Shown: piece after piece, positions 13,525 to 23,752 of the stretch | Layout of the letters: every line of letters starts with the position of its first letter | Numbering within the stretch: position 1 is the first letter of the stretch | DNA from: Borovskyia barvae | Taxonomy: Eukaryota; Euglenozoa; Kinetoplastea; Trypanosomatida; Trypanosomatidae | NCBI GenBank assembly: GCA_030849085.1 | Contig: JASAOM010001106.1 | Span: forward strand, 186,001-250,000 | Reading direction: 5' to 3' | Length of the DNA: 64,000 nucleotides | Program-made: the position numbers and the translations under genes | The notes under the pieces: generated by a model | What the model was told of the DNA's origin: nothing | Seen by the model: only the letters and a program-made list of their open reading frames with translations | Databases searched by the model: none

Positions 13525-14823
13525 ATGCCTGAAAAAATGCTCACCGCCCTCGACGAGACCCCGCCATCGCTGTCTTATGACGCTGCTTTCACTTTTTTAG
13601 TGGATCTGAAGCGGTGGTTGGAAGGTACGCGAGACCGCCTCACCTGCTCAGCGTTAACGGGCCGTCATGCTGTTGCAATGGAGGTCTTGTCGAGCGACTA
13701 TGCGAGTAGCTATGGCGCTCTTGATCGAGCGCTCGGCGGGTCCTCCACTGTGGAAAGAGGTGCAACTTCATCTGCTCTCTCCGTCGTCGCGGTGAAGCTA
13801 ACAGTACTGCTCTTACTACAGTTCCTCTTCGTGGTCTTGATGTGGTGCGTGCTGATTCGGAGTGTGCTCACTGCGAGTATACCGCGCCTGCGCGCTCGTA
13901 TCTTAGCAGGGCATCTGCGTCGCCGTGCGTGGGCGACGAGCGCTGAGGTGGCTCGGAAAGTCGATCAGCTCATCCGCCCCGATAAAACACAGAGACATCT
14001 CAAAGAGAGTTCGCTGTGGGCCGCTGGAGTATCGGGGGCGGTGGGCTGTTTCTTGATCCTGGCTCTTCTCACGATGCATCTCTGGGCGAATGAACTTCTC
14101 TGGTCCCTGCTGCGACTTTCATTCACCCCGCTTTTGGAGGCGAGGACGTGGCTTGGGGCCGTCCTACCGCACCGCGTAAGGCTTGCAGGCACCGATCCTT
14201 TTAGTGTGGTAAGGGCTCAGGTGGAACAGCAAGCTCCCTCACTTCTCCTCCTCGGCTCATATTGGAAATCGCAGGTGTCCGGTCGCGTGGAACTCCTGCG
14301 TATCCTTCTCCATCGTCTCATGACGATGTATTTGTGGGATTTTATGGGCAGCTCCCTTCTCGGGGTGGCGATGTGGTTGCTGTACTACTCCTCTCGAATT
14401 TTTCGAACCTACAACCGGATTCTGCCGTACTACGGGAGAGATACTCGGCTGTTGCGTGGTCAAGAGGAGATCGAGGCTGACGCTCGGCGGCGCGATAGAG
14501 AAAGGGTTCAGGAGATGGGTCGCACTCCCATTGTTCCTGCTGTAGTGTCCGAGGGCGGGGGTGCCGCCATAGAGGACGGCACCAGTGAAGGAGCAGCCGC
14601 AGCAGAAGCATTGCATTCATCCGTGCCTGTCGTTGTCTCCACCGCTCAGGATCTTGCCACCATGGGTTCGTGCGCACCGCCCGTCGATGTGGAAGCCCCT
14701 CTTCCGCGCAATCTTTTCACAACCTTCGATGAAGCAGCCGCTGCGACGGCGGCGATGCCTCCAGCAGCAGACGGGGGGGAGGGGGCGATGCAGGTGACGA
14801 CGGCTGCTGCTGATGCTAAGTAG
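13525..14823 (+). CDS. Multi-pass membrane protein, function unknown
   Basis: A 432-residue protein. The frame opens further upstream, but the first ATG is at 13525, so I start there. Three strongly hydrophobic segments are visible at about residues 87-112, 164-187 (perhaps continuing to about 204 as a hairpin) and 266-288. They are separated by basic stretches such as the Arg-rich loop at 121-145. The C-terminal third (about 310-432) is hydrophilic, rich in Ala, Glu and Val, and likely faces the cytosol or an organelle matrix. No catalytic motif or known family was recognised. GC-rich codon use and non-repetitive composition, against the low-complexity DNA around it, mark it as a real gene. 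It is the first gene of the + strand cluster, followed 1.1 kb later by a mitoribosomal protein gene. I assign no function. Confidence 0.8.
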   Translation: MPEKMLTALDETPPSLSYDAAFTFLVDLKRWLEGTRDRLTCSALTGRHAVAMEVLSSDYASSYGALDRALGGSSTVERGATSSALSVVAVKLTVLLLLQFLFVVLMWCVLIRSVLTASIPRLRARILAGHLRRRAWATSAEVARKVDQLIRPDKTQRHLKESSLWAAGVSGAVGCFLILALLTMHLWANELLWSLLRLSFTPLLEARTWLGAVLPHRVRLAGTDPFSVVRAQVEQQAPSLLLLGSYWKSQVSGRVELLRILLHRLMTMYLWDFMGSSLLGVAMWLLYYSSRIFRTYNRILPYYGRDTRLLRGQEEIEADARRRDRERVQEMGRTPIVPAVVSEGGGAAIEDGTSEGAAAAEALHSSVPVVVSTAQDLATMGSCAPPVDVEAPLPRNLFTTFDEAAAATAAMPPAADGGEGAMQVTTAAADAK

Positions 14824-15929
14824 TGCTCACCACAGTGCACTACAAGAAGAGCGTCGCCGATGCGGGTGCGCTTAAGTGAGTTTGGCCGTATACGAGGGGC
14901 TGGAACACAGATAGGTATTCCAGAACAACGAAAAGAGAAAGGTGGGATGCCGTATGGGAGGTGGCTTCTTGGGGAGCGAGAACGAACACTCCCAGTTGAT
15001 CAGCGGCTGCTTATTTCCTGGTCTACGTGATGAGACATATTCTAGTGGGCTGCTCTTTGAATGATTTCTGGTCTTTTTTGTGCTTTCCATTTCTCGGCTG
15101 CTTCGCATTATGAAGCTCCTCTCTCTCTCTCTCTCTCTCGCCTGTTCTCGATCAGGGATTTTGTAGTGGCGTCTGAGATCACCATTTTTTGTTGGTGGCA
15201 CTGCAGTCATGCACCTACATATATCTACAGCGCTGTTCTTCCTCATGCGGGTCTTGGCAAGGAAGAAGGGTGGAGGGGGGACGTGCATTGCGACAGAGGA
15301 ATTGAGGATAGAGGAACTGTACAGTCCCCGAATCTGCTAGAGAACCTTAGAAGAGGAGCTCCCAGCTGGCGAGCTGGCACAGGCCATCCAGCACATCAAC
15401 ACCTACGCATGCACGCACATATATATATACCGAGAAGAAGAACTTCCGTTAACATCAGCTCCTTTTTTCGCGTTCCCTACCGCGTTTCTGTCAGTTTGCC
15501 ACTCTTTTCCTCACCTCCACTTTTGTTTTCCGCCTGCTTGACCTCTTTTCCCCCCAAAAACGATGGCTCTATTTGTTTCATCCGTAGTGTTATCGGTGGG
15601 AAAAAACTCTTTCCCTTTCTCCAGCTCTTTCTTAACGGCTTCGCTGTTTTTGGGTCACACACCCGTTTCGTTCTGCTGCTTCTCTCTCCACCATTTGGTG
15701 AAAAGCTGTCGAGGAAGGTTGCAGGTGCGGCAGAAGACTCCCGCCTTTCTCATCCTCTCATAAAGGAAAATAAAAATATCTCTGTGTTCAAACGGGAGGC
15801 GAGCTCCCAGCTGCACACGAGAAAGGGAGAGGAGGCAGGATTGTGCTTGGCCTTTGCGTCGGAGGCCCCATCTTTGTCCATATGTGTGGTTAGGTCTCGC
15901 GGCACGGCGCTTATCGACCACTGTTCGTC
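14824..15929. other. Intergenic: UTRs and splice signals
   Basis: No further gene is seen. A (CT)n tract lies at about 15121-15139, a short TA run at about 15419-15430, and pyrimidine stretches run from 15450 to 15760. The nearest good pyrimidine tract before the next gene ends in AG at 15764-15765, a candidate trans-splice acceptor for the gene at 15930. Confidence 0.6.
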
Positions 15930-16907
15930 ATGAATCGCATCCCGGCGGCGGCGCGCAACGCGCCTGTGTACGCGACGGCCATGTCGCAGTTTGCCGTTTG
16001 CCGACAGCCGTGGAGTGAATACCTCAACCTCCTCACCCGAGAAGATACGCAACCTTTTCACACGGAGCCTCAGGAGCATCCCGCCTACCGCGGCCGGAAG
16101 CGCGGTCGTGAGGGTTGGCTCTTCGGTCAGCAAGTTCAATTGCATTACCACCGTTTCCCAGATGAGCAGCTCTTCACTAACTTGACGCGGTGGCGCATGG
16201 GTGACACCGTAGGAGATGTCGCGATGCAGCAGTTTCGTGGCGCTCAACCCTTCGATATTGAGGTGAAGGATCCCCAAGGCTTCGAGCGACCCGCGCCAGA
16301 AGTCTACATGAAGCTCAACTACAAAAATCCCGCCACCATTTCCCGCTTCCTGACTCGCACGGGTCACATGTATCCCCAGGACATCGTGCCGCTCAACCCG
16401 GCGGCTGTGCTGAAGCTGCGCGTTGCCAAGGCACAGGCTATCCGCATCGGCCTCTACCCACGTTTTGGAAATCCCTTCTGGTTCCGTACCCAGCGCTTCC
16501 GCCCGAAGGCGTACCAAGAGAACTACGACCCGACTACGTACTCCACGAAGCACACCATCGAGCACTTCGCCTATAACTGGGTTCAGACCGACCGTGTACG
16601 ACAGTACTTCAAAGAATTAGAGGAGCTACACCAGCGCCGTCAGGCAGCTTCGGGCTCTGCCGGTGGTGGACTAACGAGCGAGCAGCGGCAGCAGGGGCAG
16701 TTCTACACCCCCGACAATACGTCGATGGGGGTTCACCGTAATGCCCCATCGTACAGCGCCAACGTGGAGCGCTCGATCAGGAATCCCACGGTGCCAGGGC
16801 TCATGTCGACCAAGGGGATGAAGAAGAAGTTTCACAACCTCTACTCCTCCACCTCCACAAAAAGGATGGGCTTTTCGAACCCTACACTCGGCATCAAGAA
16901 GGTCTGA
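15930..16907 (+). CDS. Mitochondrial small-subunit ribosomal protein bS18m-like
   Basis: A 325-residue protein. Residues about 130-180 follow the bacterial S18 pattern: a segment like FLTRTGHMYPQDIVPLNP, then a basic Ala-rich helix (LKLRVAKAQAIRIGLYPRFG) matching the S18 core, where a short strand and a processed turn precede an AIKRARxLGLLP helix. On that basis I read it as the kinetoplastid mitoribosomal bS18m with long N- and C-terminal extensions, which is usual in these protein-rich mitoribosomes. The N terminus (about 1-28: basic, hydroxylated, no acidic residue before 30) could serve as a mitochondrial targeting sequence. The gene starts at the first ATG of its frame. The S18 assignment rests on one short motif; the mitoribosome itself is an inference. 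It lies between the membrane protein and glucokinase genes, with no functional link expected in a trypanosomatid polycistron. Confidence 0.75.
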   Translation: MNRIPAAARNAPVYATAMSQFAVCRQPWSEYLNLLTREDTQPFHTEPQEHPAYRGRKRGREGWLFGQQVQLHYHRFPDEQLFTNLTRWRMGDTVGDVAMQQFRGAQPFDIEVKDPQGFERPAPEVYMKLNYKNPATISRFLTRTGHMYPQDIVPLNPAAVLKLRVAKAQAIRIGLYPRFGNPFWFRTQRFRPKAYQENYDPTTYSTKHTIEHFAYNWVQTDRVRQYFKELEELHQRRQAASGSAGGGLTSEQRQQGQFYTPDNTSMGVHRNAPSYSANVERSIRNPTVPGLMSTKGMKKKFHNLYSSTSTKRMGFSNPTLGIKKV

Positions 16908-18501
16908 ACATTTTTTCCTTGTGTGTGTGTGTGTGTGTGTGTACACGGAGGGGGATGGTGGAGGAAGAGACGCAGGGATGGTGGTGGTGGTGGTGGCGAG
17001 AAGGCGCGAGACAATCGTGCGCGACTGTGCGCGCTTTGCCGTGCGAGTCTCGTATTCTTGACTCATTGTTGTCATGATCAGCTGCTGACGAGCGAAAGGA
17101 GCTGGAGACAACGATACTCCGTTTGCTATTTATGTCGGTGGGCGTGAGGATGCGGCGGTGGGGAGATAAACTGATTCTCTCCTTAAGCGCCACGTTCGAC
17201 GTATCATCCTCCACGAAGATGGAGAGGGTAGGGTATTACGGTTTGTTCTGCGATGTTGCCGCTGTAGCGCACCCTCACCTTCGCTCGTTTGTTATGTGGA
17301 TGGTGACACGAAAGGGGGGAGCATGATGAAGGAGGGAAGGGGGATGGGGGTGAGCAAACGAGTGGAGGAGGTGCGAAGGGGAGAAACCAACGTGGCAGAG
17401 GCCAGGATGTCCTTTCTTTTCTTCGCCCCCCCCCTTTTCCTTTCTGGTAGCACACATTCGAGGATTTCCCTCTCAACATCATCGAACAAACGAAGCGGAA
17501 CCCCTTCAGGAGAAATAAGAACGATCGCGTTCCCCACAGGGGGATGGGAGGGGGAGCAGGTGGCTGAGAGTTTCTTTCTCGCCTTCTCCTCTCTTCCCCA
17601 TTTAGCATGTGAGTTGGGGTGGGGAGTGGATTTTATTTTTGGAGGGGGGTGATAGAGTCATCCACGCCGAGGGAGCTTGTCAGGGATCTTTTTTTCCCTG
17701 TTCGCCAACTCCTCTTTCGTTTCCCTGCCGGAACTTTGATGTGTTGCACGATGGAGCGTTTGGTGGAAGGGGCCCCACGAAGCGCCACCGGTCCATGCCC
17801 TGGCACTTATTATGGCTCTCCCGTTATCGTTCCATTTTATCGCGTCAGGGGGTGTGCGGCGGACCTCCTCACTGTTGGTGCGCACCGGGTCCGCTGATCT
17901 TACTGCATCTTACCTCGTATCGAGCCTTGGGATCGCGTCTTGTGATGAGTTGAGGAGTGGAAGCGTCCAGGGTGCAGCAAACTAGTGGCCCACATTCATC
18001 GCACTCCGTATTACCTCTACTTTTCAAGATAGCTTTCGCTCATGGCGTTTCGTGTTTGCTTACTTGACAAAGGGGTGGGTGAGTATCATCATCTGTTTTC
18101 TCCACTGCTTTGGGTGCGCTCTCGTGAGGAGGGACCCCTCTCCCACACTTGCATCTCCTCGTCCTCTTCGTGGCCCATTCCACCTCTCCCCCTTGGTTCA
18201 ATTTGATTTGAATATACCTTTTTTTTCTTTGAGATGCGTGACTTCACTTGGTCTGTCCTTTCCTTTGTTTTCTTCTCCTTCTCCCTCCCTCTCTCTCTCT
18301 CACAAACACACACACACACACACACATATGGACTAGCCTATCCTCCTTGCGCAGTTTCTTTTCCCCATCACGCCCCAGCTTCGACTTCCTCAGTGCACGC
18401 GTACTTTGACCTCTGTGGCGTTCCTCTTCCCTCTTCCCATTTCCTCTTACGACGCCCCCTCCCGCTCTCCCCCTCCAGTTTGACATTCCCTCCAGCAAGC
18501 C
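16908..18501. other. Intergenic between bS18m-like gene and glucokinase
   Basis: It begins with a (GT)n run at 16920-16942, which starts 12 bp after the stop codon and so probably lies in the 3' UTR. No gene was recognised. Purine-rich DNA at 16960-17400 gives way to C+T-rich DNA from about 17570, and a (CA)n run sits at about 18302-18326. Confidence 0.6.
18421..18478 (+). promoter_or_regulatory. Polypyrimidine tract and trans-splice acceptor for glucokinase
   Basis: A nearly pure C+T stretch ends in AG at 18477-18478, 23 bp before the glucokinase ATG. In trypanosomatids such a tract directs spliced-leader addition to this mRNA and polyadenylation of the mRNA before it. The site is predicted by position and composition only. 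Confidence 0.6.
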
Positions 18502-19743
18502 ATGGCGCAAACAGTTGAAATTACACTGGAGCAACTCGCCCGGACTATCCAGGCCGACGCTTCGTGGTCTCAGGGCCCTGTGTACGTGGTGTGCGATGTG
18601 GGGGGCACGAATGCGCGGATCGGCTTCGCGCAGGCGCCTCCCACCGGCTCTGAAAAGCGGCTGAATGTCCTCTACGTACGTTTCAAGGCGACAAAGAAGG
18701 ACGTACACCAGCTGGTAGAGTTCTTCAATGATGTGCTAAACCATCTCAAGTCACATCTCCCGGATCGCGCGGCTTCTTTTCTCGGTCGAGTGGTGTCGGG
18801 GGCCGTGAGCGTGCCGGGGCCCGTCACGAACGGTCAAGTGGCCGGGCCTTTCAACAACCTCAAAGGTATTGCGCGGCTGGCCGACTATCCCGAGGAGCTG
18901 TTCCCCAAGGGCCGTAGCGCTCTCTTGAACGATGTCGAGGCGGGTGGCTATGGGGTGCTGGCCTTGAGCAATGCGGGGCTTCTCGGGGATTACTTCCGTG
19001 TTCTGTGGAAGGGCACGCACTGGGACGCGTTATCGGATGGCAAGCCGGTCGGCCACGATATCGGCCGTGGCCGCTGCATGGTGCTGGCCCCGGGAACGGG
19101 ACTCGGCTCTTCGCTGATCCACTACAACGGCGTCAGCGACAACTACTTGGTTTTGGCGCTGGAGTGTGGCTGCACTTCAGTGGCGTGGTGCGCAAAAGAC
19201 GACTCGAAATATGTGGAGGCGATGGCAAAGTACATGGCCTCCATCGCACGCGTGAAGGGCATGGACCCCACCGTCGCGCCCATCTGGGAAGCAGTGACGA
19301 ATGGAAGCGGGTTAGAGTTCAACTACGCGTACGAGAAGCTGGGGCCAATGGCGACAAAGCCCATCAAGTCTGCACCGGAGGTGGCAAAGCTGGCGAAGTC
19401 GGGCACCGACCCCGCCGCCACTGCTGCGTTGGATCGCCTGTACTCGAACTTGATTGGCCTCACAGCGGAGACGACGATGCAGTTCCTTCCGCTCACGTGT
19501 GTGCTGACCGGTGACAGCATCGTGGCGAACAGCTTCTACTTTGAAAACCCTGAAAACGTCAAGCGTTTGCAAGCGCGGCTGCATCGGCACGCAATGGAGC
19601 AGCAGCTCAAATTTCTGAGCCGTACAACGTTTCTCCGGCAGGTGCGCAACGTGAACATCAACCTTGTTGGCTGTCTTGGGTTTGGGAGCCAGTTGTCAAA
19701 ACCGGTGCCCGGAGCTGGGGCACCCGTCAAATCGCACATCTGA
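18502..19743 (+). CDS. GlcK: Glucokinase, bacterial-type group A
   Basis: A 413-residue glucokinase that phosphorylates D-glucose to glucose 6-phosphate with ATP. Visible motifs are the phosphate-binding loop DVGGTNAR at 32-39, a conserved GxVxGPxNN segment at about 111-119, the catalytic aspartate in LLNDVEAGG (Asp144), and the adenosine/phosphate motif APGTGLG at 196-202. Trypanosomatid glucokinases belong to this bacterial-like group and, unlike hexokinase, prefer free beta-D-glucose with lower affinity. The C terminus is Ser-His-Ile, which fits a loose type-1 peroxisomal targeting signal and suggests glycosomal import, the known location in Trypanosoma cruzi and Leishmania. The start is the first ATG, 23 bp after a clear splice-acceptor tract. 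Length matches the family, which is normally about 370-410 residues. Assignment is secure; the targeting signal is inferred. Confidence 0.96.
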   Translation: MAQTVEITLEQLARTIQADASWSQGPVYVVCDVGGTNARIGFAQAPPTGSEKRLNVLYVRFKATKKDVHQLVEFFNDVLNHLKSHLPDRAASFLGRVVSGAVSVPGPVTNGQVAGPFNNLKGIARLADYPEELFPKGRSALLNDVEAGGYGVLALSNAGLLGDYFRVLWKGTHWDALSDGKPVGHDIGRGRCMVLAPGTGLGSSLIHYNGVSDNYLVLALECGCTSVAWCAKDDSKYVEAMAKYMASIARVKGMDPTVAPIWEAVTNGSGLEFNYAYEKLGPMATKPIKSAPEVAKLAKSGTDPAATAALDRLYSNLIGLTAETTMQFLPLTCVLTGDSIVANSFYFENPENVKRLQARLHRHAMEQQLKFLSRTTFLRQVRNVNINLVGCLGFGSQLSKPVPGAGAPVKSHI

Positions 19744-21254
19744 GCAGCTCCATTTTATCGGGAGTGAGCCATGATAACCCCTGGAAAAACAATGAGTTTT
19801 TTTTTTCTGCCCTTGTGGGGTAAAACATGAGATGGAATCCCTTTCGTCGGGGCAGCGATCTTCTCTCTCCTTGCTTCTGTTCGCTCCCTCCACACACCAC
19901 GAAGGAGATGGTGCAATCCGAGTCACCGCAGATCCTTTTACTAGCGACGTTGCCGCAGAGGTGCGCGTCTCCTGTCATGCAAGACTGCTCTGGAGAAGAG
20001 AGGATATTTTCTGCTCTTGCACACCACTCTATCGGACGTACATACAAATGCATCTTCTACTACGTCCACGGATGACGTGACGATGAAGGTGCTTTCCACG
20101 TCTCCTGTTCTTTTTTCATCACGCTTTCTATTTTCACTGCGGTGCGAGCGCTGCAGTTGAACGCAACCGCAATATTTGCGCGGGCAGTGGAGAACTATCT
20201 TTTCTCTCTCTCTCTCTCTCGTAGCCCCCCCCTCAAAACGGCAGGTACTTTACCGTAACGCGTGTTTTTCTCCCCTCTCCTATTTTTTATTTATCGAGGT
20301 GTGCGCATGCTACTTCTGTTTTTTTTTCTGCAATGTCCTACGTGATTGCTGCTGCGTCTCTACTGGGTGGAAACAAAAGAGAGCTGGTAAAGAGGGATGT
20401 AAAGCGATCGTTCGAGGAGAGGGCTGAGGGCGGGTGGTGGGAGAGGGAGGCAGCGGAATCGCAGCGTATCTGTAGTGCGTGACCGCAACATGCCAGTATT
20501 CATCAACTCTCACCAAAAGCGTTGCGGTATGCATTAGCGGGGACGCCAAGGGATTTTAAAAAGTCGATGCGATACCCGGTTTCTTTTTTCCGTATAGTAT
20601 AGAGGGTGAAGTGCCCTCCGCAGAAGGAAAATGCATATCAGACGGCCCTTTTAAGGGGTGCTCTAGTTTCGAGTATTTTCCCCCACTCTCTTTTTGGTTC
20701 TCTGTGGAGTTTCTGAGTGACGAAAGGAAGGAGCTCGATTAAAGGCTCTCGTTCTTCTCGAGCGCCTTAAGCTTCGCTCCAGTCGAGTTCCTTTTTTTCC
20801 CTTTGCCGTGTCGTCTTCCTCTGTTGAACGAAAAAAATGTGGAGTGACGGTTTTTTTCAATGCCTCTGCGCCTCTCAACATTCCAAAAAAATGTTTTTTC
20901 GCTGCGGGCTCGCCATCCTTTGGGGGGAAAAGGGGGGGGTTCCTCGCCTTCTCCGCCGCCGCTCTCCCCTTTTTTGTTTAATCGCTCGGAAAGATTTTTT
21001 TTCTTCTTTTTACCCAACAAAACCGCTAAGGAAAAGGGAAAAGCGAACGAACATATATTTTAAAAGAACACACATTGTTGAACACGTTCGTTTTATGTAG
21101 TACTTCCCCCTCCCCCCTCCTCCGCTCCTTCTTCATCTCTTGTGTTTACTCATCTCTTGCACGACACCCTCTCTGCACCGACGGACACATGCGTGTGGAT
21201 GCACTGTCGGTACTTGAAAATTTTTTTCTTGTCGTCTTATTCCTCTTGGTGGAG

Positions 21255-21271
21255 TATATATATATATATAT
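21255..21271. repeat. (TA)n microsatellite
   Basis: About eight TA units in the spacer between the glucokinase and endonuclease V genes. Confidence 0.85.
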
Positions 21272-22379
21272 TTATGAAATGAGAAAATGGGTTTATGGTT
21301 GGGAGGAGGTTGCAAACGGCAGATGAAGCCTACCTCCCCCCTTCCACCACTATCACCACCAACATACACACACGCACATCATCGCAAAAAATGGTCTACT
21401 ACTCACGCAAACACGCAACACACCGTTAAAAATCGTGTTGAGGCTTATTGTAAAATTTATAGAAGGGAAGAAGAAAGCTGGGAGCGGCTCGTGTGACTTT
21501 TCCGTGCCTCAGCATGAAGAGACCTGCTCCATTTGTTTCACACGTGCATACTGGCTTTCTTCTCTCTCTCTCTGCGTTCCTGGGGACTCCTCGGTCCCTC
21601 CTCCCCCTCTTTTTAAAGACTCTGAAAAGGCGTCTCGCGCAAGCGTTCCTCTCCCGCCTGCTGTTGCAGCGGTGATGGGGTAGCGCGGGACGGATATGCA
21701 ACTGCGCAGCAATCGGCAGGAAGACCTCCCCTCCCATCCGCGCCCCTCTCCCTGCTATAGAGGGTTGAAGGAAACTTGCTGTCCACTAATCCCCGCTGTC
21801 TGCGAGAGACGACGCAACGATGTACCGCCCTCATACAGTCTGAAAGCGAAATATGATGACAAGAGAGAAGGGAGGAGAAGGGTAGTAGAAAGAAGAGGGC
21901 CCGTACTCAGTGACAGTAACGCTATGGGAGATGACGATGTTGTGGACACGAAAGACGCTGAGGTCCACGAATAAATTCTTCGTGTTGTTTTGTTGAGGTG
22001 GTTCTACTGCCTATCGGCGTTCATAAATAGCTTGGTGCTGTCGCAAGTGGCTATAGAATCTTTGCTTCCTCCACTGTCTGGGCTTTGTCTTCCTCGCGCT
22101 CCCCTCTCCGACACTCTCTGTTTTCTTCTTTTGCCTTTTCTCGTTCTTCTTCGTTTGGGGTGTTCTTCTGGTATCGCTTCGCTCGCTGTGGTTGCCAGGC
22201 ACCCCTCTCACCGAGTCGCTAGTGTGTGTGTGTGTGTGTGCCATTTGATGGCTGTGGCAGACGTTGCAGGGAAAGCTGCGATGTAGGCATGGAAGGAGAC
22301 TTCCTTCCCCTCCGTACGCGTACGTCCACAGGAGCAAGGGCCAGGATGGCGCCACACATTCCTGTGTTTGTTTCGATCT

Positions 22380-22441
22380 CGTCTCTTTCATTTCTCCGCA
22401 TCAACACGCCCTTGCACACACACACACACACACACACTTAG
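22380..22441 (+). promoter_or_regulatory. Pyrimidine/(CA)n tract and splice acceptor for endonuclease V
   Basis: A C+T-rich stretch runs into a (CA)n repeat and ends in AG at 22440-22441, 39 bp before the endonuclease V ATG. It is the only plausible close acceptor, although the CA repeat makes it an impure polypyrimidine tract. Confidence 0.45.
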
Positions 22442-22480
22442 ATATTGAAAACAGCAGCGGCCCATCGGTGATGCTATACG

Positions 22481-23752
22481 ATGCATGCGAAGCCGTCGGC
22501 CAATCGACAGAAAGAGGAGAGAAGAATTCAGCATCACTCCGCCGTTCCGCCCCTCCTCGACGATGAAAAGGTGCGGCAGTGGGTAGCCAAACAACGAGAG
22601 TTGGCGAGGAAGGCGGATGTGCCGCATACGGAGGGCTTTGTCGACGCTTGCGGCAGCGATGATGGAAGGTACGGGGGTAAACCCGACGAAAGCTTTGTGC
22701 ATCGACGCTTTCTGCTCCCTAAGTTCAACGAGCTACTGCGACTTTCCTCTCGTTCGACAGAGGAAGAGAAGGATAGGGAAGAAACGAGAATGACGCACTC
22801 TGAATGGGGGACAGGCTCCTCCGCCACTCACCCTGGAGGCCCTTGGTCAGCCCTGCTCCGCCAACTACAGTGGGATGCATCCCAACAGCAGCAGTATCAG
22901 ATCCGAATGACAGAGATGGCTTCCAGTGACGGTACCGCCCACCCGCTGCCGCAGCTGCGGTATGCCGGTGGAATTGATATCTCGTTCCTGCCGGGTACAG
23001 CAGAGGGGGTCGCGTGTCTTGCCGTGCTGTCCTATCCATCGCTGGCATGTGTGGGAACTTACATGCATCGGTGCACATTACCCGAGCCGTATGTCTCCGG
23101 CTTCTTGGCGTTCCGAGAACTGCAACCGGTGCTCGAGCTCTTTGACTCCGTAAAGGAAGAGCTCCGTGCGCGGCAGATCATGCCGCAGCTGCTCCTCGTC
23201 GACGGCAACGGTGTACAACACCCTCGTCGATGTGGATGGGCTACCCATCTTGGTGTCGTGCTCGACATCCCGACGATCGGATGCTCTAAGACGCTATTGG
23301 AGGTCGACGGTTTGACTCGTCCGATGGTGGAGTCAGCGATGGTGCAGAGGACGGCGTCACCCAGGCAGGCGGCGACAGCACATCTTCCCATTGTTCTTCC
23401 TTTGATCGGTACGTCCAGCCCACCGCTGCTGTACGGCTACGCCGTGCGAGGCCGCTTGCACAGCGTTAAGAAGTGTATTTATGTTTCTCCAGGCCACGGC
23501 GTGGGGTTTGCAGTGGCAACAGCCCTGGTGGTCACCTTGTTGCGCTACCGTATACCAGAGCCCATACGAGTAGCCGATCAAGGATCGCGCGCGTACGTCC
23601 GTCAGCTGCTCTTGGCAGGGTGCGCCCTTCCTGCTCCTCTTCCCGCCCATCCTCGAGTGGCGCCCGCACGTGACAGCGCTGACTTAACGCAGGATTTCAG
23701 GTCAACGAGGCATGCCAGCGATGTAGTTGACGAGGAGGAAAGGAGCGTATAA
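22481..23752 (+). CDS. Endonuclease V
   Basis: A 423-residue member of the endonuclease V (Nfi) family, which cuts the second phosphodiester bond 3' of deoxyinosine in DNA and, in eukaryotes, inosine-containing RNA. The fold's signature motifs are in order: GGIDISF at 163-169 (metal-binding Asp166), YVSGFLAFRE at 204-213 (the family's PYIPGFLAFRE; catalytic Glu213), LLLVDGNGVQHPRR at 237-250 (metal-binding Asp241) and DIPTIGCSK at 262-270 (Lys270). All expected catalytic residues are present, so it should be active. It is much longer than bacterial Nfi (about 220 residues): about 155 residues precede the core, charged and low-complexity, and there are an insert at about 285-320 and a C-terminal tail after about 390. 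The start is the first ATG after the acceptor at 22440. The family call is firm; whether DNA or RNA is the physiological target is open. Confidence 0.93.
   Translation: MHAKPSANRQKEERRIQHHSAVPPLLDDEKVRQWVAKQRELARKADVPHTEGFVDACGSDDGRYGGKPDESFVHRRFLLPKFNELLRLSSRSTEEEKDREETRMTHSEWGTGSSATHPGGPWSALLRQLQWDASQQQQYQIRMTEMASSDGTAHPLPQLRYAGGIDISFLPGTAEGVACLAVLSYPSLACVGTYMHRCTLPEPYVSGFLAFRELQPVLELFDSVKEELRARQIMPQLLLVDGNGVQHPRRCGWATHLGVVLDIPTIGCSKTLLEVDGLTRPMVESAMVQRTASPRQAATAHLPIVLPLIGTSSPPLLYGYAVRGRLHSVKKCIYVSPGHGVGFAVATALVVTLLRYRIPEPIRVADQGSRAYVRQLLLAGCALPAPLPAHPRVAPARDSADLTQDFRSTRHASDVVDEEERSV

Larger units (their letters stand above)
19744..22480. other. Intergenic between glucokinase and endonuclease V
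   Basis: 2.7 kb with no convincing gene. It holds a (CT)n run at about 20202-20220, a TA run at 21255-21271, a (GT)n run at about 22221-22240 and a (CA)n run at about 22417-22438. A 92-codon ATG frame at 21696-21974 has mixed composition but no recognisable feature, so I do not call it. Confidence 0.55.

Noticed and set aside
15750-16565. 271-codon minus-strand frame
   Set aside because: Mostly antisense to the bS18m-like gene; all supported genes are on the + strand.
21696-21974. 92-codon frame between glucokinase and endonuclease V
   Set aside because: It has an ATG start and a mixed composition, but no motif and no support beyond being open.
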